Origin: CALNYZ01 sp942490945
Lineage (GTDB): Bacteria; Pseudomonadota; Gammaproteobacteria; UBA6429; Thiohalophilaceae
Length of the DNA stretch: 64,000 nucleotides
Assembly: GCA_942490945.1 (NCBI GenBank)
Contig: CALNYZ010000018.1
Span: 806,001-870,000, forward strand
Reading direction: 5' to 3'
This document shows, piece after piece, positions 34,416 through 42,250 of the stretch (within the stretch, counting starts at the first letter, position 1; each line of letters starts with the position of its first letter). The notes beneath the pieces are model-generated. The model saw nothing but the letters and a program-made list of their open reading frames with translations, was not told the DNA's origin and ran no database searches. Position numbers and translations under genes: made by a program.

Positions 34416-36679
34416 AACGAACTGTATTTCCTGCGTAAGCGTTGGCGCACGATTTCAGCGGCGGTATTAAAAATAAAGGTAAAGGTAAACAGTACCAGAG
34501 CGGCAAGAAACAATATGCGGTAATGCGTACTGGCAACTTCTGACTCGGGCATCTCTACGGCAATATTTGCCGACAGGGTACGCATACCCTGGAAAATACT
34601 TAAATCCATAACAGGCGTGTTACCTGTTGCCATTAACACAATCATGGTTTCACCGACGGCACGACCGAGTCCAATCATGATGGCAGAAAATATGCCGGGA
34701 CTGGCTGTCAATATAACGACGCGTACCAGTGTTTGCCAGGGCGTGGCACCCAGCGCCAGTGACCCAAAGGTTAAATGCTTTGGTACGCTAAAGATGGCAT
34801 CTTCTGCAATTGAGAAGATCGTCGGTATAACGGCGATACCCATCGCGATACCGACGACCAGCGAATTCCGTTGATCAAAATCAAAGCCATGATTGTTTAA
34901 CCATTGCGGCATATTGCCATCAAACAACCACACTTCGATTGGATGGCTCATGCCCATCGCAAACCAGCCGAGTAAACATACGACAGGTATTAACAGTGCA
35001 GCCTGCCAGCCATCGGGTACGATCAAGCGATATTTCTTCGGCAAACTTCGCCATGCATAGGCGAATAGCAGTACACCAAGCGGAATGATAATCAGAATGC
35101 TGAATACTCCGGGTAGATACGCTTCCATAAACGGTGCCAGCCATAGCCCGGCCAGAAAGCCGAGAATAACCGTGGGTAAGGCTTCCATGATTTCGATGCT
35201 GGGTTTGACATAGGCACGCATGGTTGGTGCCATGAAATAAGCGGTATAAATAGCACCAAGTAATGCCAGTGGTACGGCAAACAACATCGCATAGAATGCG
35301 GCCTTTAAGGTACCAAATGCCAGCGGCATCAGGCTGTACTTGGGTTCAAAATCATTACTGGCAGAAGAAGATTGCCAGATATATTCCGGATCGTCATAAC
35401 TTTCGTACCAGACTTTCTCCCACAGCACGCTCCAGGAGATTTCGGGGTGTTCGTTTTCAATGTGCCAGGTGCTGATGTGTCCAACTTCATTTTCAATGAG
35501 CAAGGTATCTGCACGCGGCGAAAGCCCCAGGAATCTGATAGCCGGTTTGTCTTGCCCGGAATTATCTATCGGGGCATTCAGAACCTGGCGACGAGCAGTA
35601 CTGTTAAAGAGTGCAATGTCGTTTTTAGTCGCCGTGACGAAACCCTTGCGGCGTTGCTCGGTATTAATATCCAGTATGGCGCCATCTTGTTGACTAAAAT
35701 CACGAATCCGTTTCAATTCGACGCCTGTTTCACGGTTAACCGGGAACCACTGGGAGACAGTACCGTCACTCAAGCCAATTAATAATGAAATATCGCCGGT
35801 GAGGAAACTGACATGCGTAATGATCTGGTTTTCATCCGTGATGTTCACTGTTTCGCGCAGACTGATTTCTTCGGTATCGCTGATATCGAACACCGCGATC
35901 GTGCCATTGGTGTGTACGCTGTAAAATGTTCGCTGCACCGAATCGATCAGCAATTTTTGTACATTGGTCAAGGGCGGTAGTTCGATGCGGGATTCTTTGA
36001 AAGTGAAAACACTTTCATCCAGTCCATCTGATTCTTTTACCAGGGATAACAGGATGGTGCGATTATCTTCGGTTATGCCAATGATGGTTGCCTTTTCATC
36101 ATTTGATTCAAAGGCAATAAATTTTATGGGCTTACCTTGCTTATCCAGCACAAAGTTTTGATTACCGAGTGGATAGGTAATTTTTGGGCCGATATGAATT
36201 TGATCGTTTGGATAGGTAATGTCGTATCCATGTTCGGCAATAATTGCCTGGCCGTTACTAAGACCATACGCAACTTTGCCGGATGAAATGTGTGCATGGC
36301 TGAAACTGCTGACTTTCGCCTTCTTGCCGTCCAATAGTTTAATAGTATTTTTTATCGCACCGGTTTTCACATCAAAGAAAACAGCTTTCGCCTGGTCGGT
36401 GAATCGTACCGCCACCCTGTTCTGCTCTTCCAGTGTCAGGAATACGGTCTGACCTGCACCCGGTTCAGGCTGGTCATAATTTGATCTGGGTTCCATATCG
36501 GCCGGTAAAAACAGCGGAAAAACCACCACCAATAAATAAAAGAATATCAACAAGATGGCGATAATCACACTGATACCGCCGATGCCCATGCCCCAGGTAT
36601 TGAGTCGATCCTTCAGATTTCGATAGGCGTAGAAACGTTGTTTTGCCGTGCGCGGGGAGTGTGTTACGGATTTAGTCAT
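34412..36679 (-). CDS. pstC: Phosphate ABC transporter permease PstC, long form
   Basis: PstC is the partner permease. The 755-residue protein has a first helix (about residues 32-54), then a ~390-residue periplasmic region of short beta repeats that read like a degenerate propeller (KVAYGLSNGQAIIAEHG; ISLLIGLSDGTVSQWFP; NGTIAVFDISDTEEIS). The six-helix permease domain follows, with the EAA loop FGSLALGATPWQTLVRV and GLGRAVGETM. E. coli PstC has only ~319 residues. A PHO-box-like site lies 22 bases upstream of the start. Confidence 0.93.
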   Translation of the reverse strand: MTKSVTHSPRTAKQRFYAYRNLKDRLNTWGMGIGGISVIIAILLIFFYLLVVVFPLFLPADMEPRSNYDQPEPGAGQTVFLTLEEQNRVAVRFTDQAKAVFFDVKTGAIKNTIKLLDGKKAKVSSFSHAHISSGKVAYGLSNGQAIIAEHGYDITYPNDQIHIGPKITYPLGNQNFVLDKQGKPIKFIAFESNDEKATIIGITEDNRTILLSLVKESDGLDESVFTFKESRIELPPLTNVQKLLIDSVQRTFYSVHTNGTIAVFDISDTEEISLRETVNITDENQIITHVSFLTGDISLLIGLSDGTVSQWFPVNRETGVELKRIRDFSQQDGAILDINTEQRRKGFVTATKNDIALFNSTARRQVLNAPIDNSGQDKPAIRFLGLSPRADTLLIENEVGHISTWHIENEHPEISWSVLWEKVWYESYDDPEYIWQSSSASNDFEPKYSLMPLAFGTLKAAFYAMLFAVPLALLGAIYTAYFMAPTMRAYVKPSIEIMEALPTVILGFLAGLWLAPFMEAYLPGVFSILIIIPLGVLLFAYAWRSLPKKYRLIVPDGWQAALLIPVVCLLGWFAMGMSHPIEVWLFDGNMPQWLNNHGFDFDQRNSLVVGIAMGIAVIPTIFSIAEDAIFSVPKHLTFGSLALGATPWQTLVRVVILTASPGIFSAIMIGLGRAVGETMIVLMATGNTPVMDLSIFQGMRTLSANIAVEMPESEVASTHYRILFLAALVLFTFTFIFNTAAEIVRQRLRRKYSSL

Positions 36680-36700
36680 TACATCAGTCTAAGGATAATT

Positions 36701-36718
36701 TATGACAGTTTTGTTACA
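36701..36718 (-). promoter_or_regulatory. PHO box upstream of pstC
   Basis: On the minus strand the site reads CTGTAACAAAACTGTCAT, two CTGTNAY half-sites with 11-bp period. It differs from the E. coli PhoB box consensus at about one position. It lies 22 bases before the pstC ATG, so the transcript leader would be short. It indicates separate PhoB control of pstCAB-phoU-aquaporin. Confidence 0.8.
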
Positions 36719-36768
36719 GGAGCAGGCTTCCCGGCAAAAATTCGCGGTTAATCTTTGGTGGTTATATT

Positions 36769-36933
36769 TTAATCAGCCTTGATGGTGTTTACTGAAACTT
36801 GCACTGCTGGCTTACTGGGTAAAAGTTGCTGTGCAATTAATCGGTCTGTCAAATAGGTAGTCGCAACTATTCCCAGACAAAACATACACAACAGGCTTGT
36901 CTGGATAATTCGCAGTTTGGAACGTTTGGTCAT
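36769..36933 (-). CDS. Small single-helix membrane protein (54 aa)
   Basis: A short frame starting at ATG 36931-36933 behind GGAGATATTTG encodes MTKRSKLRIIQ, a membrane helix (TSLLCMFCLGIVATTYL) and a short outside tail ending VNTIKAD. The topology is basic side in. It lies between the ZIP gene and pstC, upstream of the pstC PHO box. No family is recognised; the ribosome site and membrane design argue it is real. Confidence 0.6.
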   Translation of the reverse strand: MTKRSKLRIIQTSLLCMFCLGIVATTYLTDRLIAQQLLPSKPAVQVSVNTIKAD

Positions 36934-37167
36934 CAAATATCTCCAGTTTATTTATTGACGGTCGGGGAGTGCTGGAAGCATAAAACGATCAGATGACAAA
37001 TTAATGCACATGAATTGAAGATTTTATGACAATGCGCAGTGTCGATGTTTTTGTACACATCACTATTTCTGTTAACCTCGATGAACAACCGGCAAGTCGG
37101 ATGTTTCTGGATTGTTAAACCCACTGATCACAAAATAGTTGCGCGACTATATATAAGTAGCGTGTGA

Positions 37168-37890
37168 TTAGATAGGGGGAATTAAACTGTTTCCAAACAA
37201 TCCCAGACTAAATCCCAGCACGGCACCCAGCGGGGGTACCCAGTGGCGACGCATGTGTGATTGCGGCGCAATATCCTGAAAAATGAGATACATAATACCA
37301 CCTGCTGCAAACAGCATGATGGCGCCAAGCAATGCTTCATGCGTACTTAATAATAGCCAGCCCATGACACCGAACACAGGACCGATAGGTACCAGTAGCA
37401 GCATGAAAATGAGGATATGACGGGATTTTTGTTTGGGCAGAGCACGCAATTCACGATAGGCATTAAATCCCTCGGGTAAATTTTGCAAGCCAATTAATAT
37501 GGCGAGTAACGGTGCGGATGGTAAGCCCAGTGCGAACGCTCCGCCGAGTGCCAGTGACTCGGGTATATAATCCAGCAGCATGGCGATCAGCTGGGGTTTT
37601 TCACGGCGCCGCAAGCCTAAAAATCGCTCTACCGCGAAAAAAACCACACCACCGCTTATAAACAGCAGCACACTATAATAAGAATCTGCAATGTACTTTG
37701 TTCCCTCGGGTATTAATACCAATGCCACCGCAGCCAGTAATACGCCACCACCCAGGGCAATAATAAAATGCCTGACCTCATTCTCAAGCCAGCGTGGGCG
37801 CAGATTTTCGATACTGGCAATAAACCCGCCCAGAGGAATACACGCGCCGGCGCAAAGCGTATAAAGAATAATGGGTAAGGTTTCATTCAT
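37168..37890 (-). CDS. ZIP-family metal transporter
   Basis: A 240-residue, eight-helix protein with ZIP features: a helix with LDYIPESLALGGAFALG and a following LIGLQNLPEGFNAYRELR. These supply the His-poor but Glu/Pro-rich metal-site pattern of bacterial ZIPs (xxPEGxx). The start ATG 37890 (MNETLPIILYTLCAG) is preferred to an extended reading from 37932. It sits between pstS and pstC on the same strand, but a strong terminator separates it from pstS. The metal is not predictable, perhaps zinc or iron. Confidence 0.85.
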   Translation of the reverse strand: MNETLPIILYTLCAGACIPLGGFIASIENLRPRWLENEVRHFIIALGGGVLLAAVALVLIPEGTKYIADSYYSVLLFISGGVVFFAVERFLGLRRREKPQLIAMLLDYIPESLALGGAFALGLPSAPLLAILIGLQNLPEGFNAYRELRALPKQKSRHILIFMLLLVPIGPVFGVMGWLLLSTHEALLGAIMLFAAGGIMYLIFQDIAPQSHMRRHWVPPLGAVLGFSLGLFGNSLIPPI

Positions 37891-38003
37891 TGCTATTTTA
37901 TTCGATAGAAAAATATGCTGGTTAATCAGCATTGTAAATCAAGATTATCATATTCTCATGAGGTGAAGACTTACTTGTCGGCGAGATAATATATAATTTT
38001 TAA

Positions 38004-38032
38004 GCAAAAAAAGCCCCGCAGTGCGGGGCTTT
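38004..38032 (-). terminator. Rho-independent terminator after pstS
   Basis: The stem AAAGCCCCGCA / TGCGGGGCTTT (38010-38032) is followed on the minus strand by a run of seven T (38004-38010). It ends the phoBR-pstS direction 24 bases after pstS. Confidence 0.9.
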
Positions 38033-38055
38033 AAACATAAGGCTTTGGGAAACGC

Positions 38056-39018
38056 TTAGTTTAATTTTGCCATCGCTTTCATGGCAGTTTTGTTATCTAA
38101 AGGAATATAACCGTCCTTGATAACAACCTGTTGACCGGATTTGGAAAGTATCATTTTTACAAATTCACGCTCCAGTGGAGAAAGCGCCTTGTTCGGTGCC
38201 TTGTTCACATAGACGTACAGGTAACGGCTCAGTGGGTATTTACCTGAAGCCGCATTATCCGAAGTTGCTTCAATGAAAGGTTTACCCGGCTTTTTGGTCA
38301 AAGGTACGGTACGTACGCCAGAAGTCTTGTAGCCAATACCTGAATAACCAATTCCGTTTAAAGAGGTAGAGACTGATTGTACAACCGAAGCAGAACCTGG
38401 TTGCTCATTCACTGTCGTTTTGTAGTCGCCTTTACACAGGGCTTTTTTCTTGAAATATCCGTATGTTCCAGAAACCGAATTGCGTCCAAACAATTGTACG
38501 CTGCGGTTTTTCCACGCGCCTGTCAGTCCTGCATCACCCCAGTTAGCGATACTCTTATTGTGACCGCATTTGTTGGTAGAGGAGAAAATCGCATCAACTT
38601 GAGGAATGCTCAGGCCTTTAATCGGATTGTCTTTGTGCACAAATACCGCCAGCGCATCAATTGCGACAGGTATAGCAGTTGGCTTGTAACCGTGTTTCTT
38701 TTCGAAAGCCTGCATTTCCTTGTCTTTCATTTTACGACTCATCGGACCAAGGTTGGAGGTGCCTTCGGTTAACGCTGGTGGCGCTGTAGATGAACCAGCG
38801 GCCTGAATTTGCACGTTAACATTCGGATAGTTACGTTTGAATTCTTCTGCCCATAAGGTCATCAGGTTGGCCAGGGTATCTGAGCCAACACTTGATATAG
38901 TGCCGGAAACACCGCTGGCTTTTTTGTAGGTGGCAAGATCTTTATCGAGCTGAGGTGCTGCGACCGCCATGTTGCATGCTAACAAGCTTACGCTAATAGC
39001 AGAAATCAGTTTTTTCAT
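38056..39018 (-). CDS. pstS: Phosphate-binding periplasmic protein
   Basis: PstS captures phosphate for PstCAB. The 320-residue product has a signal peptide (KKLISAISVSLLACNMAVA, cut before APQLDKD). It has phosphate-contact segments of the Pseudomonas-type subgroup: VGSDTLANLMTLW, AAGSSTAPPALTEG and FGRNSVSGTYGYFK. It ends PLDNKTAMKAMAKLN. A PHO box lies about 100 bases upstream and a terminator follows, so it is expressed as a single-gene unit, consistent with high demand. Confidence 0.96.
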   Translation of the reverse strand: MKKLISAISVSLLACNMAVAAPQLDKDLATYKKASGVSGTISSVGSDTLANLMTLWAEEFKRNYPNVNVQIQAAGSSTAPPALTEGTSNLGPMSRKMKDKEMQAFEKKHGYKPTAIPVAIDALAVFVHKDNPIKGLSIPQVDAIFSSTNKCGHNKSIANWGDAGLTGAWKNRSVQLFGRNSVSGTYGYFKKKALCKGDYKTTVNEQPGSASVVQSVSTSLNGIGYSGIGYKTSGVRTVPLTKKPGKPFIEATSDNAASGKYPLSRYLYVYVNKAPNKALSPLEREFVKMILSKSGQQVVIKDGYIPLDNKTAMKAMAKLN

Positions 39019-39115
39019 AATTAAACTCTCCTGGAGTCAAGGTTTGGTTGATTGCGTGTAATTTGCATCTGGTGGAGATCTTGAACTTAAATTGTGAAGC
39101 TAACATGAATAAAAT

Positions 39116-39133
39116 ATTACAGATTTATGACAT
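39116..39133 (-). promoter_or_regulatory. PHO box upstream of pstS
   Basis: On the minus strand the site reads ATGTCATAAATCTGTAAT, a close match to the E. coli PhoB box (CTGTCATAAA-CTGTCAY type), with two half-sites at 11-bp period. It lies about 98 bases before the pstS start, in the gap after phoR. Confidence 0.8.
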
Positions 39134-39148
39134 CTCGCATTTGTAATA

Positions 39149-40453
39149 TCACATATTGGCAGCTTGTTTTACTACGCGATGTGCAGGCAGGATGCAGCGG
39201 AAAGTGGAACCGTGATTCAAACTGCTTTCGATTTCCAGTTTGCCTTCGTGTCTTTCAAGTACATGCTTCACGATGGCAAGCCCCAGCCCAGTACCGCCGG
39301 TTTCTCGTGAACGATCAATATCGACTCGATAGAAGCGTTCAGTCAGATGTGGAATGTGTTGTTGTGAGATTCCGGGTCCATTATCGACGACGCAAAATTC
39401 AGGGGCGTTTTGCTGCATAGACCAGAATATCTCAATTTTGCCATTGGCTTGTGTATAGCGCACAGCATTGTTCACCAGGTTGGAAAACAGGCTGTGTAAT
39501 TCATCCTGATTGCCTTTTATTTTCAGATCAGGCGTTACATGTAATTCTATCGTGTGATGTTTTTCCCCGCTAAGTAATACTGCGGCCTCTTTGACAGACG
39601 CAAGCATGGCAGGTACGTCAATGACTTCATCATGCTGATCGGTCGGCTTGGTTTCCAGTCGTGACAGTGCCAGCAGGTCAGCCACCAGGCGTTCCATTCG
39701 TTTGGCTTGTTCGTACATGGTTTTCAAGGCGGGCTGTAATTTATCCGCCTGCGGCGGAGATTCGATCATGGTTTCAAGATAACCTGACAGGACGGTAATG
39801 GGTGAGCGAAGCTCGTGTGATGCGTTGGCAACAAAATGGCTGCGCATACCTTCCAGTTTGGCTATGTGGGTTACATCGCGGCAGATAATTAATTTTTGAC
39901 TTTTTACATACGGAACAATTCGAATGGTAATCGTTTTGGTCGGGTGCTCAGGTGAAGGGAGTGTCAGTGCCTGGGTGAATTCATTTTTATATAAATAAGA
40001 TAAAAATTGTGGACTACGGACTAGATTACTTATCGGTTGCCCGGTGTCATCCGGGTAGCTGACGCCGAGTAATGACATGGCTGCGTAATTGGCCCAGTCT
40101 ATCTGGTTGCGTTTGTTGAGGATGATCATGCCATCGGGAATGGCTTTTGCTGCTTGCTGAAAGCGAATAATGGTGTCTTTCAGCGAGGCCTTATTGCGAC
40201 GGGTATCTTTTTCCAGCACATAAATTTCATTAAACAGTTCTCCCCAGAAACCTTGCACATCGGGAAGATGGCCTTTTTTGCGTTTCAGCAGCCAGTTGTG
40301 CAGGCGGAACAGATTGCGCAAGGTATAGATAATGTAAGCAAGCAAGACAGCACCGACTACCGCAAATGGATGGCCCATTATGCTGCCGATGATCGTGCTG
40401 AGCACGATAGCTGTTATGACCAGCCATATTTCGCGTTGTTGTTGTGGGTGCAT
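39149..40453 (-). CDS. phoR: Phosphate-regulon sensor kinase PhoR
   Basis: PhoR phosphorylates PhoB when phosphate is scarce, in response to the Pst-PhoU complex. The 434-residue protein has two adjacent N-terminal membrane helices (about residues 8-44), a PAS domain (about 95-200; IPDGMIILNKRNQIDWANYAA), the phospho-acceptor His in HFVANASHELRSPITVLSG and an ATPase domain (LVNNAVRYTQ, DNGPGIS, GTGLGLAIVKHV). It directly abuts phoB. Confidence 0.96.
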   Translation of the reverse strand: MHPQQQREIWLVITAIVLSTIIGSIMGHPFAVVGAVLLAYIIYTLRNLFRLHNWLLKRKKGHLPDVQGFWGELFNEIYVLEKDTRRNKASLKDTIIRFQQAAKAIPDGMIILNKRNQIDWANYAAMSLLGVSYPDDTGQPISNLVRSPQFLSYLYKNEFTQALTLPSPEHPTKTITIRIVPYVKSQKLIICRDVTHIAKLEGMRSHFVANASHELRSPITVLSGYLETMIESPPQADKLQPALKTMYEQAKRMERLVADLLALSRLETKPTDQHDEVIDVPAMLASVKEAAVLLSGEKHHTIELHVTPDLKIKGNQDELHSLFSNLVNNAVRYTQANGKIEIFWSMQQNAPEFCVVDNGPGISQQHIPHLTERFYRVDIDRSRETGGTGLGLAIVKHVLERHEGKLEIESSLNHGSTFRCILPAHRVVKQAANM

Positions 40454-41152
40454 TTATGCTTGTGCGGAAAGGCGGTAGCCGGAACCGCGTACTGTCTGTA
40501 TTAAATTATCATGTCCCGATGGTTGCAGCGCTTTTCTCAGGCGACGTATGTGCACGTCGACGGTACGCTCTTCGACATAAATATTGTCACCCCAGACATT
40601 ATTTAGCAACTGTTCACGACTGAATACCCGATCCGCATGTTGCATAAAAAAAGCGAGCAATTTGTACTCAGTTGGCCCCAGATCAATCTGCTTGCCCTTG
40701 CCTGAGACCCGGTGGGCACTGTTATCGAGCATTAATCCCGATATCGTGATGGTTTCCACGTTATCTGATTTGTCATAACGACGTAATAAGGCACGAATTC
40801 TCGCCATTAATTCCCGGGTAGAAAATGGCTTGGTCAAATAATCGTCAGCGCCACTGTCCAGTCCACGAATCATATCCTGTTCCTCGGCTCGCGCCGTTAG
40901 CATAATCACCGGAATATCGCGTGTTGACTCATTACGACGCATGGCACGAATAAAGTCGACACCACTAACGCCAGGCATCATCCAGTCGAGCAGGATAAGA
41001 TCCGGCACTTCCTTGCTGAGCAGCGACTCTGCTTTGTGTGCGTCGCTGGCTTCAATACAGTCAAATCCATCGTTATTTAGCGCCATGCAAACCATTTCGC
41101 GTATGGCGCGCTCGTCGTCCACAATGAGGATTTTGTGCGTGGCAGTATTCAT
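40454..41152 (-). CDS. phoB: Phosphate-regulon response regulator PhoB
   Basis: PhoB binds PHO boxes and activates the phosphate-starvation genes. The 232-residue protein has a receiver domain with acidic pair Asp12/Asp13, phosphorylation site Asp56 (LILLDWMMPG) and Lys in LTKPF. An OmpR-type winged helix follows (GPTEYKLLAFFMQHADRVFSREQLLNNVWG). The start ATG 41152 gives MNTATHKILIVDDE; an upstream ATG at 41170 would sit very close to the expected transcription start. The PHO box upstream indicates autoregulation. Confidence 0.96.
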   Translation of the reverse strand: MNTATHKILIVDDERAIREMVCMALNNDGFDCIEASDAHKAESLLSKEVPDLILLDWMMPGVSGVDFIRAMRRNESTRDIPVIMLTARAEEQDMIRGLDSGADDYLTKPFSTRELMARIRALLRRYDKSDNVETITISGLMLDNSAHRVSGKGKQIDLGPTEYKLLAFFMQHADRVFSREQLLNNVWGDNIYVEERTVDVHIRRLRKALQPSGHDNLIQTVRGSGYRLSAQA

Positions 41153-41193
41153 GTCATTAATATTCAACATGTGAGCGATTAAAGCAAACAATT

Positions 41194-41211
41194 ATGACAG
41201 CTACGTGACAC
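41194..41211 (-). promoter_or_regulatory. PHO box upstream of phoB
   Basis: On the minus strand the site reads GTGTCACGTAGCTGTCAT; both half-sites resemble CTGTCAY with 11-bp period. It lies about 42 bases before the chosen phoB start and implies positive autoregulation of phoBR. Confidence 0.72.
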
Positions 41212-41494
41212 GCTATTTCTCGACTGAAAATAAAAGTGTTGATGGAAAATCGCTTGTTACACTGGCCTGAATAGATAAAGGTACAAAAATCTGACGTATT
41301 TATGTCGGTTAGTGTCAATTTTTATATTAAAACTCGCTAATAATCAGCTGTTTAGCTCATTTAACGAACAGTAGTGTTTTGCGTCGGGTTAAATAAATTG
41401 CGGATGATCAATAGTAGTGCGAACTAAGTTATTAATTTGTCGTCTTATAGACATGAATCCTCCTTCATTCTCCTGAAATGGAGCCTCCACAGGG

Positions 41495-41593
41495 AGTTGG
41501 CATAATGTCTGCATAGTTAAACATAGTTATGTTGATATGAACTCTCCTCAGGTTAGGTTATTAGGGCGCACCACACGGTAGCGCCCTTTTTTT
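41495..41593 (+). ncRNA. Candidate small RNA ending in an orphan terminator
   Basis: The 7-bp stem AGGGCGC (41563-41569) / GCGCCCT (41581-41587) followed by seven T is a textbook terminator on the plus strand. On the minus strand no T run follows, so it does not serve phoB. No plus-strand gene lies within more than 900 bases upstream. The RNA start is unknown; I placed it near a TTGGCATAATG stretch only as a guess. Confidence 0.35.
41563..41593 (+). terminator. Orphan plus-strand terminator
   Basis: GC-rich 7-bp stem with an 11-base loop and a seven-T tail, located 83 bases before the Nudix gene. It has no coding partner upstream. Confidence 0.8.
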
Positions 41594-41675
41594 ATGCGTG
41601 CGATTTATGCTGATTAGCGGCTAGCCAGCTGTACGCGATATACTTGTTGAGGACTAATTTCAGCGAGTAAATTGT

Positions 41676-42209
41676 GTGACCATAAATAAATCAAAATCTG
41701 TCTACAAAGGGAAAATAATTAATCTTGAGCTGGAAAATGTCACCCTGCCCAATGGTGATGTGTGCGATATGGAGATTGTTTATCATCCCGGTGGTGCATC
41801 AATTGTGGCACTAAATGAACACAATCAGATATGTATATTACGCCAGTATCGGCATGCATTACGTGATTGGCTGTGGGAACTCCCTGCCGGAAAAATTGAG
41901 CCAGACCATGAAGCCCTGGAAACGGCCAAACGAGAACTAACAGAAGAAGCAGGATTAACTGCAGTGAGATGGCATTCGCTTGGTGTTATGTATCCGTCCC
42001 CCGGCGTTATGGCAGAAAATATCTATTTGTTTTTGGCGCGTGATCTTGAAGTCTGTAAACAAGATCTTGAACACGGTGAAGTCCTCGAAGTACATTGGCT
42101 GGACATCAATACGGCGATGCGAAGAGTGCTAAACGGAGAAATAAATGATGCCAAATCCTGTGTTGGTATTATGCGCGCTGTTAATGAGCTGGATAAAACT
42201 AAAACATGA
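41676..42209 (+). CDS. Nudix hydrolase, ADP-ribose pyrophosphatase-like
   Basis: This enzyme probably hydrolyses ADP-ribose or similar nucleoside diphosphate sugars. The 177-residue protein contains a complete Nudix box (GKIEPDHEALETAKRELTEE, continuing AGL) preceded by RQYRHALRDWLWELPAGK, typical of the NudF/ADP-ribose subfamily. The start is GTG at 41676; no ATG is available nearby upstream. It stands alone, convergent with the kinase gene at 42251. Confidence 0.92.
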   Translation: MTINKSKSVYKGKIINLELENVTLPNGDVCDMEIVYHPGGASIVALNEHNQICILRQYRHALRDWLWELPAGKIEPDHEALETAKRELTEEAGLTAVRWHSLGVMYPSPGVMAENIYLFLARDLEVCKQDLEHGEVLEVHWLDINTAMRRVLNGEINDAKSCVGIMRAVNELDKTKT

Positions 42210-42250
42210 TTACGCTGATAAGCAAAAAAGTTTTATCTGAGTTTTAAAGC

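Larger units (their letters stand above)
41212..41675 (+). other. Intergenic region between phoB and the Nudix gene
   Basis: This gap of more than 450 bases has no credible protein gene on either strand. Its plus-strand end holds a strong orphan terminator (41563-41593) with no coding gene upstream on that strand, which suggests a short untranslated transcript; see the separate entry. The rest is AT-rich. Confidence 0.5.
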
